From: Tragulus kanchil
Taxonomy: Eukaryota > Chordata > Mammalia > Artiodactyla > Tragulidae
DNA length: 64,000 nt
Direction: 5' to 3'
Assembly: GCA_022376925.1 (NCBI GenBank)
Contig: JAIOJX010000032.1
Coordinates: forward strand, 117,281,979 to 117,345,978
The translations under genes and the position numbers were made by a program. Position 1 is the stretch's first letter; each line of letters starts with the position of its first letter. Below are positions 23,094-34,062 of the stretch, one piece after another. The notes under the pieces are model-generated. The model made no database searches. It was not told the origin of the DNA and saw only the letters and a list, made by a program, of their open reading frames with translations.

Positions 23094-23238
23094 TGGAGTC
23101 CTCCCACTGGAGTAAATGGAGCTTCCATGCAGAATAATACAAAAATCCCAGTACCAGAAAAAGGCAGAGGGCTAACAGCAGATTGCGTACAAATACCAAA
23201 AGTCCCATCTTCACATGATTTACAAATTCCTACATGAC
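23094..23238 (-). CDS. ST3GAL3: ST3GAL3 exon 2: start codon and signal anchor (copy nearer exon 3)
   Basis: ST3GAL3 transfers sialic acid in alpha-2,3 linkage to galactose on type 1/2 N-acetyllactosamine chains in the Golgi. This exon codes the N terminus, MGLLVFVRNLLLALCLFLVL and onward through GFLYYSAWKLHLLQWEDS, which I recognise as the mammalian ST3GAL3 start. The start codon is at 23206-23208. Residues about 9-28 form the single signal-anchor helix of a type II Golgi protein, and the catalytic sialyl motifs lie in later exons outside the window. The exon is bounded by a strong acceptor (a T-rich tract then AG; complement at 23239-23262) and a strong donor GTAAGTATG (complement at 23085-23093). 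The coding part is 115 nt and ends in phase 1. QWEDS, with one E, matches one known form; the human form has EED. The exon occurs twice through duplication 7. Confidence 0.93.
23209..23238 (-). promoter_or_regulatory. Two minimal ATG-stop elements just before the ST3GAL3 start
   Basis: The 30 untranslated bases of exon 2 read, in transcript sense, GTC ATG TAG then GAATTTGTAAATC ATG TGA AG and the main ATG. ATGTAG is a start codon directly followed by a stop, 21 bases before the main ATG and in frame with it. ATGTGA is a second start-stop pair in another frame, 5 bases before the main ATG. Start-stop elements are known in other genes to stall ribosomes and limit downstream initiation. A role here is inference. 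The same bases recur at 24395-24424. Confidence 0.6.
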
Positions 23239-24279
23239 CTAAAAAAAAAAAGAAAAAAAATTAGGTCTTAATTGATAAAACAACCATCTTACTGATATAA
23301 TTGATATAATACTCTACCTTAAAGTAAGTTTTTATAGGACAATTTCTAAATGAAGAACCACCTGGAATTATCACTGAGGTGATGCCCTGGCATCCTCTGA
23401 CCTGCTCAAGCCCTAGTCAAAGAACAGCTTTACCTCATCTAGGAAGACTTAGAAACTTTCTTGCACCCAGACCAGATGGCCATCCAACAAAAGAACCAAA
23501 AGGAAAGCCATGTGTGGTCACCATGTGACACTTGAAGCTACAGCTAGGAAGACACTGTGCAAAGGTTGGAGCAGCTCAGCACAAGCTCTCCAACTGCAAA
23601 CCCCAAACCACAACACAGGCGACGCTGAGTGAACCAGAACCAGGCCAGTGTTGGGGGAGGGGTCAGGAAGCCCTACAGAACACAGCATAACACAGGAATG
23701 CTTGCAACTGAGAGAAAGGGGTTAGGAGTTACGGAGTAGGGAGAAAAGCCATTATTCTATTCAGGTACAAGTTCAGTACCAAAAAGGGCTAAAAAGATTC
23801 AGTAGACAAAAGTTCTTTAGGGAAAATAAAACAAAGACAGTATTAAATTAAAAACTGAAAATCCAACGAAAAGGTAAAGGTGAATGCTTTAAGAACATTA
23901 GAAAACCAACTTCAATAGCAAATCCCAAGGTAATAACTGGCCAGTGAGAGCAGTAGTCAAGTATAACCATTTGAAAAGAACAACATTTGAGAACCAGAAG
24001 TACTGGTATGGTTTGGATTTTTATTGAAGATAAAAATAGCACATTTTCCTTGAGTTCATAAAAGGATCTGCCATGGCATGCAGTTTTTATCAAACATCAA
24101 AGTTCTCACTCAAGAGCAACAAAAGTATTAGGTGGTTTCTGAGCCTAATTTCCAGGAATGCTCAGTTTACTCTCACTTTCCATCTCTGAAGAATCTGAGA
24201 GCATTGCAGCCCCAGGAAAACCCCATAACTGATCTGCAGCAGGCTTTTTCTGGGGGTAGGCTAGAGTGACCATACTTAC

Positions 24280-24424
24280 TGGAGTCCTCCCACTGGAGTA
24301 AATGGAGCTTCCATGCAGAATAATACAAAAATCCCAGTACCAGAAAAAGGCAGAGGGCTAACAGCAGATTGCGTACAAATACCAAAAGTCCCATCTTCAC
24401 ATGATTTACAAATTCCTACATGAC
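24280..24424 (-). CDS. ST3GAL3: ST3GAL3 exon 2, second copy (probably an assembly duplicate)
   Basis: Identical to the exon at 23094-23238, with the start codon at 24392-24394, the same T-rich acceptor and the same GTAAGTATG donor. If both copies were real and both were spliced in, the 145-nt exon would shift the frame straight after the signal anchor and destroy the enzyme. Its borders lie inside an ordinary 1.19 kb duplication like 18 others here, so I regard one of the two as false. Which copy is kept does not change the protein. Confidence 0.85.
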
Positions 24425-24904
24425 CTAAAAAAAAAAAGAAAAAAAATTAGGTCTTAATTGATAAAACAACCATCTTACTGATATAATTGATATAATACTC
24501 TACCTTAAAGTAAGTTTTTATAGGACAATTTCTAAATGAAGAACCACCTGGAATTATCACTGAGGTGATGCCCTGGCATCCTCTGACCTGCTCAAGCCCT
24601 AGTCAAAGAACAGCTTTACCTCACTCAGCATTCAAGCCAGCTGTCAATCTCATGCTCCTCCTCTCACTTACTCCTGACACCCATCAATGACCCAACTGCC
24701 CATTCCAACATCCCAGTCAGATCTCAAAGCATACCCTCTTCCCACCATCACTCACCTAGCCCATGTCACCACTGTATTCCCACCACACAAGTTTCCCAAC
24801 CTCCTAAGCTGCACTCTCCCAAATCCATTTTTCACACAGCACGAAGGGCAGTTTGTTAACAACAAAAATCTCATTACTTCCCAGCTTCAACCCCTGTGCA
24901 TCAG

Positions 24905-25440
24905 TATTCTACTGCTTCTCTAGCAAATCACCACAGACCCAGCAACCTGAAATTTATTATCTCAGCGCTCTTAAGGCCGAAAGTCCAGGTACAGCATGGC
25001 TCAGCAGGGCCCTCTGCACAGGGTATCACAAGGTCAAAACTAGGGGCTCAGCAGGGCTGTGTCCCTTTCTGGTGACCCTGGAGATAAGCGTACTTCCAAG
25101 TTCCTCCAGGCTAAATTCAGTTCCTTACAAAGCTGTAGGGCCCGAGTCCCTATTTCCTTGCTGGATATCAGTGTTTGCTTCTGTTTTCCTCTGCATATTT
25201 CCCATGTGATACCCTTCAGTCATGGTGGGCTAAGTTCTTCTTACTTTGATCTCTCCAACTTTTCCTTCGACCACATCTTGCTTCTGTTTCCAGTCAAAGG
25301 AACTTCCTTTTCAGGTTCATGTGATTAGATTGGGCCCATTTAAATAATTCAGGAAAACCTCTATGTTTTAAGGTTTGAAGTCTTAATTTTATGTACAAAG
25401 TACCTTTTATCATGTAAAGTGTTTACAGATTTCAGGGATT
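24905..25440. mobile_element. Ancient interspersed repeat, family not assigned
   Basis: 'gcaaatcaccacagacccag', 'cctgaaatttattatctcag' and 'gattagattgggcccattta' are hallmarks of a common ancient mammalian repeat that I cannot name with certainty. It carries no coding potential. Confidence 0.45.
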
Positions 25441-25458
25441 AGTGTGTGGACATCTTTG

Positions 25459-25630
25459 GTTCTTTTTTCTTGGTATTATTTTGGATTTGGGGTTTTTTTT
25501 TGGCGGGGGTGGGGTGGGGCAGTGCTACGTGGCTTGTGGTATCTTAGTTCCCCAACCACGGACTGAACCTGGGCCCCTTGCAGTGGAAGTGAGGAGTCCT
25601 AACCACTGGGCTGCTAGGGAATTCCCATGC
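25459..25630 (-). mobile_element. CHR-type SINE with 13-bp target-site duplication
   Basis: GTGGACATCTTTG flanks it at 25446-25458 and 25631-25643. Reverse orientation, with head 'ctgctagggaattccc' and 'gttccccaaccacggactga'. It ends in a T-rich tail at the left (gtttttttttggcggggg). Confidence 0.85.
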
Positions 25631-25906
25631 GTGGACATCTTTGAGGCAGCATTCTCCTTAACATACCTTTGATTAAATTCTCAATTCCTGTAAGATAAAG
25701 TCATTGTTCCTTAGGAGTCTAGCAGCTTCTGACAGGACCCTATTTACTCTGCAACCAACTCTTGTTCCTCCCAACCTCACTTGTGTCCTATGCTCTAACC
25801 CCTCTTCTTTCCATTCACTGAACATGTCTTGTTTCTCTCCACAAGGTGTGTCTAGACTGCATTCTCCACCACTCTATTCAGCTATTTCACCTGCTGCACA
25901 TTCTTT

Positions 25907-26105
25907 GAAAGTCAAAGTGAAAGGCGCTCAGTCAACTCCGACTCTTTGTGACTCTATGGACTGTAGCCTGCTAGGCTTCTCTGTCCATGGAATTCTCCAG
26001 GCAATTCCACTGGAGTGAGTTGCCATTCCCTTCTCCGGGGGATCTTCTCAATGCAGAGATCAAACCTACGTCTTTCGTATTGCAGGCAGATTCTTTACCA
26101 TCTGA
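25907..26105 (-). mobile_element. Bov-tA SINE with 11-bp target-site duplication
   Basis: A full Bov-tA in reverse: 'aaagtgaaaggcgctcagtc', 'tctttgtgactctatggact', 'gtagcctgctaggcttctct', then the tRNA-like part. GCACATTCTTT flanks it (25896-25906 and 26106-26116). It is a strong ruminant marker. Confidence 0.92.
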
Positions 26106-26664
26106 GCACATTCTTTTATATTCACCTTAAATGAAACCTCAGCCAAGATGACTTCCTAGGATCACCCTTCCCCACCCCTACTCATTTTCATAACTCATAT
26201 CTTAGTTATGAAATAATCTATAGAAATTTTATAAGTCATATCCTAAGGATAAATATTGTAAATGAAGTGATAAAAACTAACATTTGCAGGCTATATAACT
26301 GTCCACCCAAAAAAGTCAAGAGAATCAACTGAAAAACCTTTAGAACAGAAAATTCAATAAAGTAGGTGATTATATGATTTACTTACAAAAACCAACAACT
26401 TCTTTAAAAACTATACTAGCAATAATCAAATTAAAAAATTTAAGGGGAAAAAATTCCACTCATGATGACAACAAAATCTATAAAATACCTAAAAATAAAC
26501 TTCAAAAGAAATGAACAAGATTTTCACCAAAGGACATAGAAGATACAAATAAACAGACATACCAGGTTCTCAAGTGAGCAGATTCAATATAAACATCAGT
26601 TCTCCTGAAATGTCAGTTCTCTATAAATTTAGTCTAACTCCAGTCAAAATCCATGTTATTTTTA

Positions 26665-26845
26665 TCCACCTGCTAATGCAGGAGATGCGAAAGACATGAG
26701 TCCAGTCCCTGGGTTGGGAAGATCCCCTGGAGGAGGAAATGGCAACCCACTCCAGTATTCTTGCCTGGAAAATTCAGAGGAGTCTAGAAGGTTACAGTCC
26801 ATGGGGTTGCAAAGAGTCAGACAAGACTAAGCATGCACACACACA
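26665..26845 (+). mobile_element. Bov-tA SINE
   Basis: 'aatgcaggagatgcgaaaga', 'cagtccctgggttgggaaga', 'ggaaatggcaacccactcca', then 'cagtccatggggttgcaaag' and a CA-rich end. Forward orientation. The copy at about 27783-27962 is due to duplication 8. Confidence 0.9.
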
Positions 26846-26938
26846 GAGTTAATCTTAAGAGTTCACATGCAAGAAAAGCGAAGAAATCTTTTTAATGAAA
26901 TGAGGACTTGCCTTACTATATTAAAAATTAACTCAAAG

Positions 26939-27190
26939 GCTTCCCTGGTGGTCCATAAACAGTCTGCCTTGCAGTGTAAGAGGCACCGGTTCGGTCCCTG
27001 GCCCAGGAAGATCCCCCGTGCTGCAGAGCGGCTGGACTCATGCATGTGTCCAGTTGCGAGCCAGCGCCCTGGAGTGCATGTACCCAGAGCCAGTGCTCTG
27101 CACTGAGAAAGCCCACTGCAATGCGAGGCCCACACAGGCCAAAGAATAAAGATGGATGAAAACAATAAAAAAATAAATAAATAAATAAAC
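26939..27190 (+). mobile_element. CHR-derived SINE, short form
   Basis: Forward. Head 'ggcttccctggtggtccata' with a short deletion after the A box, B box 'ggttcggtccctggccc', GC-rich body, and the tail 'gatggatgaaaacaataaa' plus (AAAT)n directly, without the CT-rich extension. The false copy is at 28056-28307. Confidence 0.9.
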
Positions 27191-27598
27191 ATTAAAAGAG
27201 GCCAAAATTTTTAAAAAAATCAACTCAATGCTATAATTATTAAAATAGATGAGTACTGGCACAAGAAAAGACAAAGAGATCAATGGAACAGAAGACAGTC
27301 TAGAAATGAGCTCTCTCAACAGACACAAATATGGATACATATACATATATAATTGAATTTATTCATATATTTGAATTTACAATAAGCATATAAGTTTTTT
27401 TTAAAGATACAATGGGGCGGGGGGGGCAAAAAAAAAAAGATATGACAGAATATACAGCTAACTGTTGATGCAGTCACTCCCAAGAAACAGGATGGGACAA
27501 TAAAAAGTACTTCTCCCTTCATATACTTCGGATTAAATTTGTTATAGGTTACAAGCATTGCCTCTATAATTTTGAATATTAAAAAAAATTAAACATAT

Positions 27599-27716
27599 GG
27601 GACTTTCCTGGTGGTCCAGTGGCTAAGACTTTGCCTTCTAATGCAGGGTGTGCAGGTTCAGACCCTGGCCAGAGCAATTGCCTCTCAGCCCAAAACCAAA
27701 TCGTTAAAAAAAATCA
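27599..27716 (+). mobile_element. Short CHR-type SINE
   Basis: 'gggactttcctggtggtcca', 'ctaagactttgccttctaat', B-box-like 'ggttcagaccctggcc', A-rich end. The second copy (28716-28850) is longer at the end ('gagctaagacctcacatgcc') and is likely the correct version. Confidence 0.85.
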
Positions 27717-28914
27717 GATCTCCTGAAATGTCAGTTCTCTATAAATTTAGTCTAACTCCAGTCAAAATCCATGTTATTTTTATCCACCTGCTAATGCAGG
27801 AGATGCGAAGACATGAGTCCAGTCCCTGGGTTGGGAAGATCCCCTGGAGGAGGAAATGGCAACCCACTCCAGTATTCTTGCCTGGAAAATTCAGAGGAGT
27901 CTAGAAGGTTACAGTCCATGGGGTTGCAAAGAGTCAGACAAGACTAAGCATGCACACACACAGAGTTAATCTTAAGAGTTCACATGCAAGAAAAGCGAAG
28001 AAATCTTTTTAATGAAATGAGGACTTGCCTTACTATATTAAAAATTAACTCAAAGGCTTCCCTGGTGGTCCATAAACAGTCTGCCTTGCAGTGTAAGAGG
28101 CACCGGTTCGGTCCCTGGCCCAGGAAGATCCCCCGTGCTGCAGAGCGGCTGGACTCATGCATGTGTCCAGTTGCGAGCCAGCGCCCTGGAGTGCATGTAC
28201 CCAGAGCCAGTGCTCTGCACTGAGAAAGCCCACTGCAATGCGAGGCCCACACAGGCCAAAGAATAAAGATGGATGAAAACAATAAAAAAATAAATAAATA
28301 AATAAACATTAAAAGAGGCCAAAATTTTTAAAAAAATCAACTCAATGCTATAATTATTAAAATAGATGAGTACTGGCACAAGAAAAGACAAAGAGATCAA
28401 TGGAACAGAAGACAGTCTAGAAATGAGCTCTCTCAACAGACACAAATATGGATACATATACATATATAATTGAATTTATTCATATATTTGAATTTACAAT
28501 AAGCATATAAGTTTTTTTTAAAGATACAATGGGGCGGGGGGGGAAAAAAAAAAAAGATATGACAGAATATACAGCTAACTGTTGATGCAGTCACTCCCAA
28601 GAAACAGGATGGGACAATAAAAAGTACTTCTCCCTTCATATACTTCGGATTAAATTTGTTATAGGTTACAAGCATTGCCTCTATAATTTTGAATATTAAA
28701 AAAAATTAAACATATGGGACTTTCCTGGTGGTCCAGTGGCTAAGACTTTGCCTTCTAATGCAGGGTGTGCAGGTTCAGACCCTGGCCAGAGAGCTAAGAC
28801 CTCACATGCCTCTCAGCCCAAAAACCAAATCGTTAAAAAAAAAATAAAAGAAGAAGAAGCAATACTGTAACAAATTCAATAAAGACTTTTAAAAAATTTT
28901 TAGAAGTCACACAT

Positions 28915-31148
28915 AAACAAATGGGATCTAATCAAACTTAAAAGCTTTTGCACACCAAACGAAACCACAAACAAACTGAAAAGATAGTTTATAGACTGGA
29001 ATAAAATATTCGCAATCAATGTGACTGACAAAGGCTTAATTTTCAAAATATACAAGCAACTCATACAATTCAGTAACAACCACCACCAAACACAACACTG
29101 CTGCTGCAACTACACAACCAAAGTCTAATAGCCACAACTGCAGCTTACTATATGCAAAAAGTACATCATGTGAAATGCCAGCCTGGATGAAGCACAAGCT
29201 GGAATCAAGATTGCTGGGAGAGGGCTTCCCTGGTGGTCCAGTGGGTAACGACACCACCTTGCAGTGCAAGGGTGCCAGTCTGATCCCTGGCCTGGGAAGA
29301 TCCCACATGCCGCGGAGTGGCTGGAACGATGTGTTCAATTACTAAGCCAGAGCTCTGGAGCACATGTGCCCAGAGACGGTGCTCTGCGACAATAGAGGCC
29401 ACCACCATGGGAGGCCCACACGGGCCAAAGAACGGAGATGGATGAAAATAGATACATGAAAGACCAATAAAAGTGGCCGACCCGCCCCCTCCCTCCCCAA
29501 CCCGCCCCCCCAAAATAAATAAATAATAAATATCTTTTTAAAAAAAAAGATGGCTGGGAGAAATATTAACCTCAGGTATGCAGATGAGACCACCCTATGG
29601 CAGAAAGTGAAGAGGAACTAAAGAGCTTCTTGATGAAGATCAAAGAGGAGAGTGAAAAGCTGGCTTAAAACTCAACATTCAAAAAACTAAGATCATGGCA
29701 TCCAGTCCCACCACTTCATGGCAAATAGATGGGGAAACAATGGAAACAGTGACAGAATTTCTCGCGCTCTAAAAATCACTGCAGATAGTGACTATGGCCA
29801 GGAAATTAAAGGACACTTGCCTCTTGGAAGAAAAGCTATGACAAGCTTAAACAGCGTACTAAAAAGCAGAGACGTCACTTTGCCAACAAAGGTCTGTAGA
29901 GTCAAAACTATGGCTTTTCCAGTAATCGTGTATGGATGTGAGAGTTGGATCATAGAAAAGTCTGACTGCCAATGAATCGATGCCTTCAAAATGTGTTGTT
30001 AGAGAAGACTCTTGAGAGTCCCTGGACTATACGAAACAAATGGGATCTAATCAAACTTAAAAGGCACACCAAACGAAACCACAAACAAACTGAAAAGATA
30101 GTTTATAGACTGGAATAAAATATTCGCAATCAATGTGACTGACAAAGGCTTAATTTTCAAAATATACAAGCAACTCATACAATTCAGTAACAACCACCAC
30201 CAAACACAACACTGCTGCTGCAACTACACAACCAAAGTCTAATAGCCACAACTGCAGCTTACTATATGCAAAAAGTACATCATGTGAAATGCCAGCCTGG
30301 ATGAAGCACAAGCTGGAATCAAGATTGCTGGGAGAGGGCTTCCCTGGTGGTCCAGTGGGTAACGACACCACCTTGCAGTGCAAGGGTGCCAGTCTGATCC
30401 CTGGCCTGGGAAGATCCCACATGCCGCGGAGTGGCTGGAACGATGTGTTCAATTACTAAGCCAGAGCTCTGGAGCACATGTGCCCAGAGACGGTGCTCAT
30501 GACAATAGAGGCCCCCACCGTGGGAGGCCCACACGGGCCAAAGAACGGAGATGGATGAAAATAGATACATGAAAGACCAATAAAAGTGGCCGACCCGCCC
30601 CCTCCCTCCCCAACCCGCCACCCCAAAATAAATAAATAATAAATATCTTTTTAAAAAAAAAGATGGCTGGGAGAAATATTAACCTCAGGTATGCAGATGA
30701 GACCACCCTATGGCAGAAAGTGAAGAGGAACTAAAGAGCTTCTTGATGAAGATCAAAGAGGAGAGTGAAAAGCTGGCTTAAAACTCAACATTCAAAAAAC
30801 TAAGATCATGGCATCCAGTCCCACCACTTCATGGCAAATAGATGGGGAAACAATGGAAACAGTGACAGAATTTCTCGCGCTCTAAAAATCACTGCAGATA
30901 GTGACTATGGCCAGGAAATTAAAGGACACTTGCCTCTTGGAAGAAAAGCTATGACAAGCTTAAACAGCGTACTAAAAAGCAGAGACGTCACTTTGCCAAC
31001 AAAGGTCTGTAGAGTCAAAACTATGGCTTTTCCAGTAATCGTGTATGGATGTGAGAGTTGGATCATAGAAAAGTCTGACTGCCAATGAATCGATGCCTTC
31101 AAAATGTGTTGTTAGAGAAGACTCTTGAGAGTCCCCTGGACTATACGA
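28915..31148. repeat. Tandem duplication 9 (about 1.12 kb)
   Basis: Positions 28915-30033 recur at 30034-31148. Six bases are missing from copy 2 within 30 bases of its start ('aaaaggcacacc' against 'aaaagcttttgcacacc'). Its last 205 bases are the start of duplication 10. Confidence 0.95.
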
Positions 31149-31436
31149 TCAAACCAGTCAATCCTAAAGGAAAACAACCCTGAATATTCACTGGAAGGAC
31201 TGAGGCTGAAGCTGAAGTACTTTGGCCACCTGATGCGAAGAAACAACTCAATGCAAAAGACCCTAATGCTGGGAAAGAGAGAAGCCATAAGGAGAAGGGG
31301 ACAACAGAGGATGAGATGATTGGATGGCATCAGTGACTCAATGGACATGAGTTTGAGCAAGCTACCGGAGATGGTGAAGGACAGGGAAGCCTGGCATACT
31401 ACAAGAGTCGGATATGACTGAGTGAACTGAACTGAT
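29155..31436 (+). mobile_element. BovB (RTE) LINE, reverse transcriptase end and 3' part
   Basis: Sense BovB: 'gcctggatgaagcacaagct' is followed, after an inserted SINE, by 'tgcagatgagaccaccctat', which reads YADETTLW. It aligns with the YADD catalytic box of BovB reverse transcriptase with the second D changed to E. Then come 29718-29975 (LGRKAMTSLNSVLKSRDVTL, YGCESW) and the 3' end with 'gatatgactgagtgaactga' at about 31410. It is frameshifted and inactive, and the middle is doubled by duplication 9. Confidence 0.88.
29223..29551 (+). mobile_element. CHR-derived SINE, long form, inserted in BovB
   Basis: Forward, with head, A box, a mutated B-box region ('agtctgatccctggcc'), body, 'acatgaaagaccaataaaag', the CT-rich extension and (AAAT)n. 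Flanks 'gattgctgggaga' and 'gatggctgggaga' are a one-mismatch target-site duplication. The copy 30337-30663 differs around 'gtgctctgcgac' (against 'gtgctcatgac'). Confidence 0.92.
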
Positions 31437-33122
31437 ACGGAAAAAATGTGATGCATCTTATTATAAATGCCACTGAGAGTGAAGACAACTTCAAAGCATC
31501 TTCATAAGAAATCTGGAAAGACTAAAATATAAAGTTGGCAATGGCTAGATTCGCAGAGAATATAGAGAATAAGCAAGTGATTATCAGTGGGGAAAGAGAA
31601 GGGGGAGGAGCAATATGGGGCAGGCAAAACAAAAGGTTATTATGGGATTATATTAAATCATGGGTGTGAAACTTCTGAAAACTGCAAAGCACTATAGAAT
31701 TTAAAGAACATTTCATTCAATAAAAAATAAACAAAAATAAACAAAACACTAATTAAACTGGCAACTGCTAACCTTGGAGATGCTTTCAATAGGCTAAAAG
31801 TCTTGCAGAGAAATGGCATCTAGAAGAAACTGTCCTGAAATAACAAGCAATTTAAAGGCTTCAAATCAACAATAAATGTGGCAACAGTGACTAGAGCTAA
31901 GGAGGCTGGATCTGTGGAAGCTGATGAAGACATTGAAGAGCTCTGGCATCCTATGACCAAGCACTGACAGACGAAGAGCTGATGCAACTGCAAGAGGGAA
32001 GGCTACAGATAGAAACAGCTCCAATGTGAAGTCATCCAGAAAAGCTATGACAAGCTTAAACAGCGTATAAAGCAGAGACGTCTTGAAAAGGGGGTCAAAA
32101 CTATGGCTTTTCCAGTAATCGTGTATGGATGTGAGAGTTGGATCATAGAAAAGTCTGACTGCCAATGAATCGATGCCTTCAAAATGTGTTGTTAGAGAAG
32201 ACTCTTGAGAGTCCCCTGGACTATACGATCAAACCAGTCAATCCTAAAGGAAAACAACCCTGAATATTCACTGGAAGGACTGAGGCTGAAGCTGAAGTAC
32301 TTTGGCCACCTGATGCGAAGAAACAACTCAATGCAAAAGACCCTAATGCTGGGAAAGAGAGAAGCCATAAGGAGAAGGGGACAACAGAGGATGAGATGAT
32401 TGGATGGCATCAGTGACTCAATGGACATGAGTTTGAGCAAGCTACCGGAGATGGTGAAGGACAGGGAAGCCTGGCATACTACAAGAGTCGGATATGACTG
32501 AGTGAACTGAACTGATACGGAAAAAATGTGATGCATCTTATTATAAATGCCACTGAGAGTGAAGACAACTTCAAAGCATCTTCATAAGAAATCTGGAAAG
32601 ACTAAAATATAAAGTTGGCAATGGCTAGATTCGCAGAGAATATAGAGAATAAGCAAGTGATTATCAGTGGGGAAAGAGAAGGGGGAGGAGCAATATGGGG
32701 CAGGCAAAACAAAAGGTTATTATGGGATTATATTAAATCATGGGTGTGAAACTTCTGAAAACTGCAAAGCACTATAGAATTTAAAGAACATTTCATTCAA
32801 TAAAAAATAAACAAAAATAAACAAAACACTAATTAAACTGGCAACTGCTAACCTTGGAGATGCTTTCAATAGGCTAAAAGTCTTGCAGAGAAATGGCATC
32901 TAGAAGAAACTGTCCTGAAATAACAAGCAATTTAAAGGCTTCAAATCAACAATAAATGTGGCAACAGTGACTAGAGCTAAGGAGGCTGGATCTGTGGAAG
33001 CTGATGAAGACATTGAAGAGCTCTGGCATCCTATGACCAAGCACTGACAGACGAAGAGCTGATGCAACTGCAAGAGGGAAGGCTACAGATAGAAACAGCT
33101 CCAATGTGAAGTCATCCAGAAA
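30944..33122. repeat. Tandem duplication 10 (about 1.09 kb)
   Basis: Positions 30944-32039 recur at 32040-33122. Copy 2 is garbled only in its first 60 bases ('gcgtataaagcag...cttgaaaagggggtc' against 'gcgtactaaaaagcag...'). The offset then falls from 1096 to 1080 and the rest matches. This is the clearest case of an error-rich tile start. Confidence 0.95.
31440..31869. other. Intron 1 sequence, no feature assigned
   Basis: A-rich sequence after the BovB end, repeated at about 32520-32949 by duplication 10. I see no gene; it may be old L1 3' sequence but I cannot support that. Confidence 0.4.
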
Positions 33123-33795
33123 CTGAACTGTAAAGCATTACAGGAGATTTTCAGTATGACTGACACCATTTCAATGACTGCAGAGAAGTATGGCTTTAAT
33201 TTTGAAAGGACATGCAAGTTTAGGGCAGGTTTGCAGGATGTTTTAAGTGTTTATAAAGAGCTATGTGACAGAAAAATGTGTGAGGCTAAGCCATCAAGTA
33301 CACCGTCTTATTAAAGCCTGTCACATCAGCCAGAGCAGTGAAACTCAACCTTTGACATCAAGGCTGACCGCCACAGAAGATGTAAATGTAAGTGAACTGT
33401 CGGATCTGATGGATTCAGATGACGATGAGATGTTGATAAATGACCCTCTTCCCCTTTCTCCTACCCCAGAGTCTCCTGTACCTCTCACCACCCCAACCTC
33501 CGACAATTCAGCCTAACACACGCCATCACCACCACCTCTTAGCCTTGCTGTCCTACTGATTCTGCAGGGTGAGTGGGGATGGGGGGTGGGAAATACACCA
33601 CAAATACATTATTTCTATTTTATACAGGTTGTGTATTTATCATATCATTTCTGTTTTCACTCTTATGTTAGTGTTTTTTTATGTTTTAAGTGCCATTTGG
33701 TATGATTTGGGAAGTTATTTTTTGAGTCTGGGAACACTCAAAAGGTTTCCACATAACCTAATGGTAATTGCTTCTTCTCTTTCTGTGTTAGTTGT
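32950..33795 (+). mobile_element. Tigger (pogo-type) DNA transposon, transposase C-terminal end and 3' terminus
   Basis: Sense remnant. Broken frames read VEADEDIEEL, TDEELMQLQEG, SMTAEKYGFNFERTCKF and, at 33247-33516, an acidic/proline-rich tail (DLMDSDDDEM, then PLPLSPTPESP), resembling the end of Tigger1-type transposases. The last part, 'tggtatgatttgggaagtta', 'tttgagtctgggaacactca' and 'ctaatggtaattgcttcttc', matches the Tigger 3' terminal region. It is ancient and inactive. The first 170 bases also occur in copy 1 (from about 31870). Confidence 0.75.
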
Positions 33796-34062
33796 GAACC
33801 ATCCAGGGGCAGTGAAGCATCTAGGAACTACCAACAGCTGGAAGCTACTCCTGTCTTGGAGCTCAAGAGGCAAAGAGAAAGAAGGGTGATGCTAGCCTCT
33901 TCTCTAGCAAAAGCTGGCTGTAGAAGAGGCCAGTCAACAGGAGCAGTGGCCACAGAGGAACACAGCTGTTACTATCATCATGGCAAGGGACAGCAGGGGA
34001 CGATAAATACTCTGACTGCTCTCACCACTCCACTCTGATCCCATCAGTGCCTTTCGTCAGCG
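33796..34062. other. Intron 1 sequence, nothing recognised
   Basis: Single-copy sequence between Tigger and duplication 11; I see no gene or repeat in it. Confidence 0.4.

Larger units (their letters stand above)
22268..24623. repeat. Tandem duplication 7, includes ST3GAL3 exon 2
   Basis: Positions 22268-23437 recur at 23454-24623 (offset 1186) with a 16-base filler at 23438-23453. The copies appear identical through exon 2 and its splice sites. This is the one duplication that affects coding sequence. Confidence 0.95.
24624..26230 (+). mobile_element. L2 LINE 3' part, interrupted by later repeats
   Basis: Pyrimidine-rich L2-like sequence: 'catgtcaccactgtattccc', 'aaaatctcattacttcccag' and, after interruptions, 'gaaacctcagccaagatgac' and 'cttcctaggatcaccctt', which follow the order of the L2 3' end. 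It is broken by an old repeat (about 24905-25440) and by SINEs at 25459-25630 and 25907-26105. Divergence is high, so boundaries are rough. Confidence 0.55.
26601..28840. repeat. Tandem duplication 8 (about 1.12 kb)
   Basis: Positions 26601-27718 recur from 27719 to about 28840. At the end of copy 1 the SINE is shortened ('gccagagcaattgcctctc' against 'gccagagagctaagacctc'), again an error cluster next to the junction. A G-run also differs (27415 against 28533). Confidence 0.95.
26270..29090 (+). mobile_element. Old L1 ORF2 remnant, sense, heavily interrupted
   Basis: Fragments of L1 ORF2 in the sense direction: 'aatctataaaatacctaaaa' near 26475, 'gagtactggcacaagaaaag' near 27252, and 'aaatgggatctaatcaaact' near 28919 with 'ataaaatattcgcaatcaat' near 29003. 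SINEs at 26665-26845, 26939-27190 and 27599-27716 split it and duplication 8 repeats the middle. No intact frame remains. Confidence 0.75.

Noticed and set aside
33247..33516. 89-residue acidic/proline-rich frame as a novel small protein
   Set aside because: It continues from pogo/Tigger transposase remnants and is followed by the Tigger 3' end.
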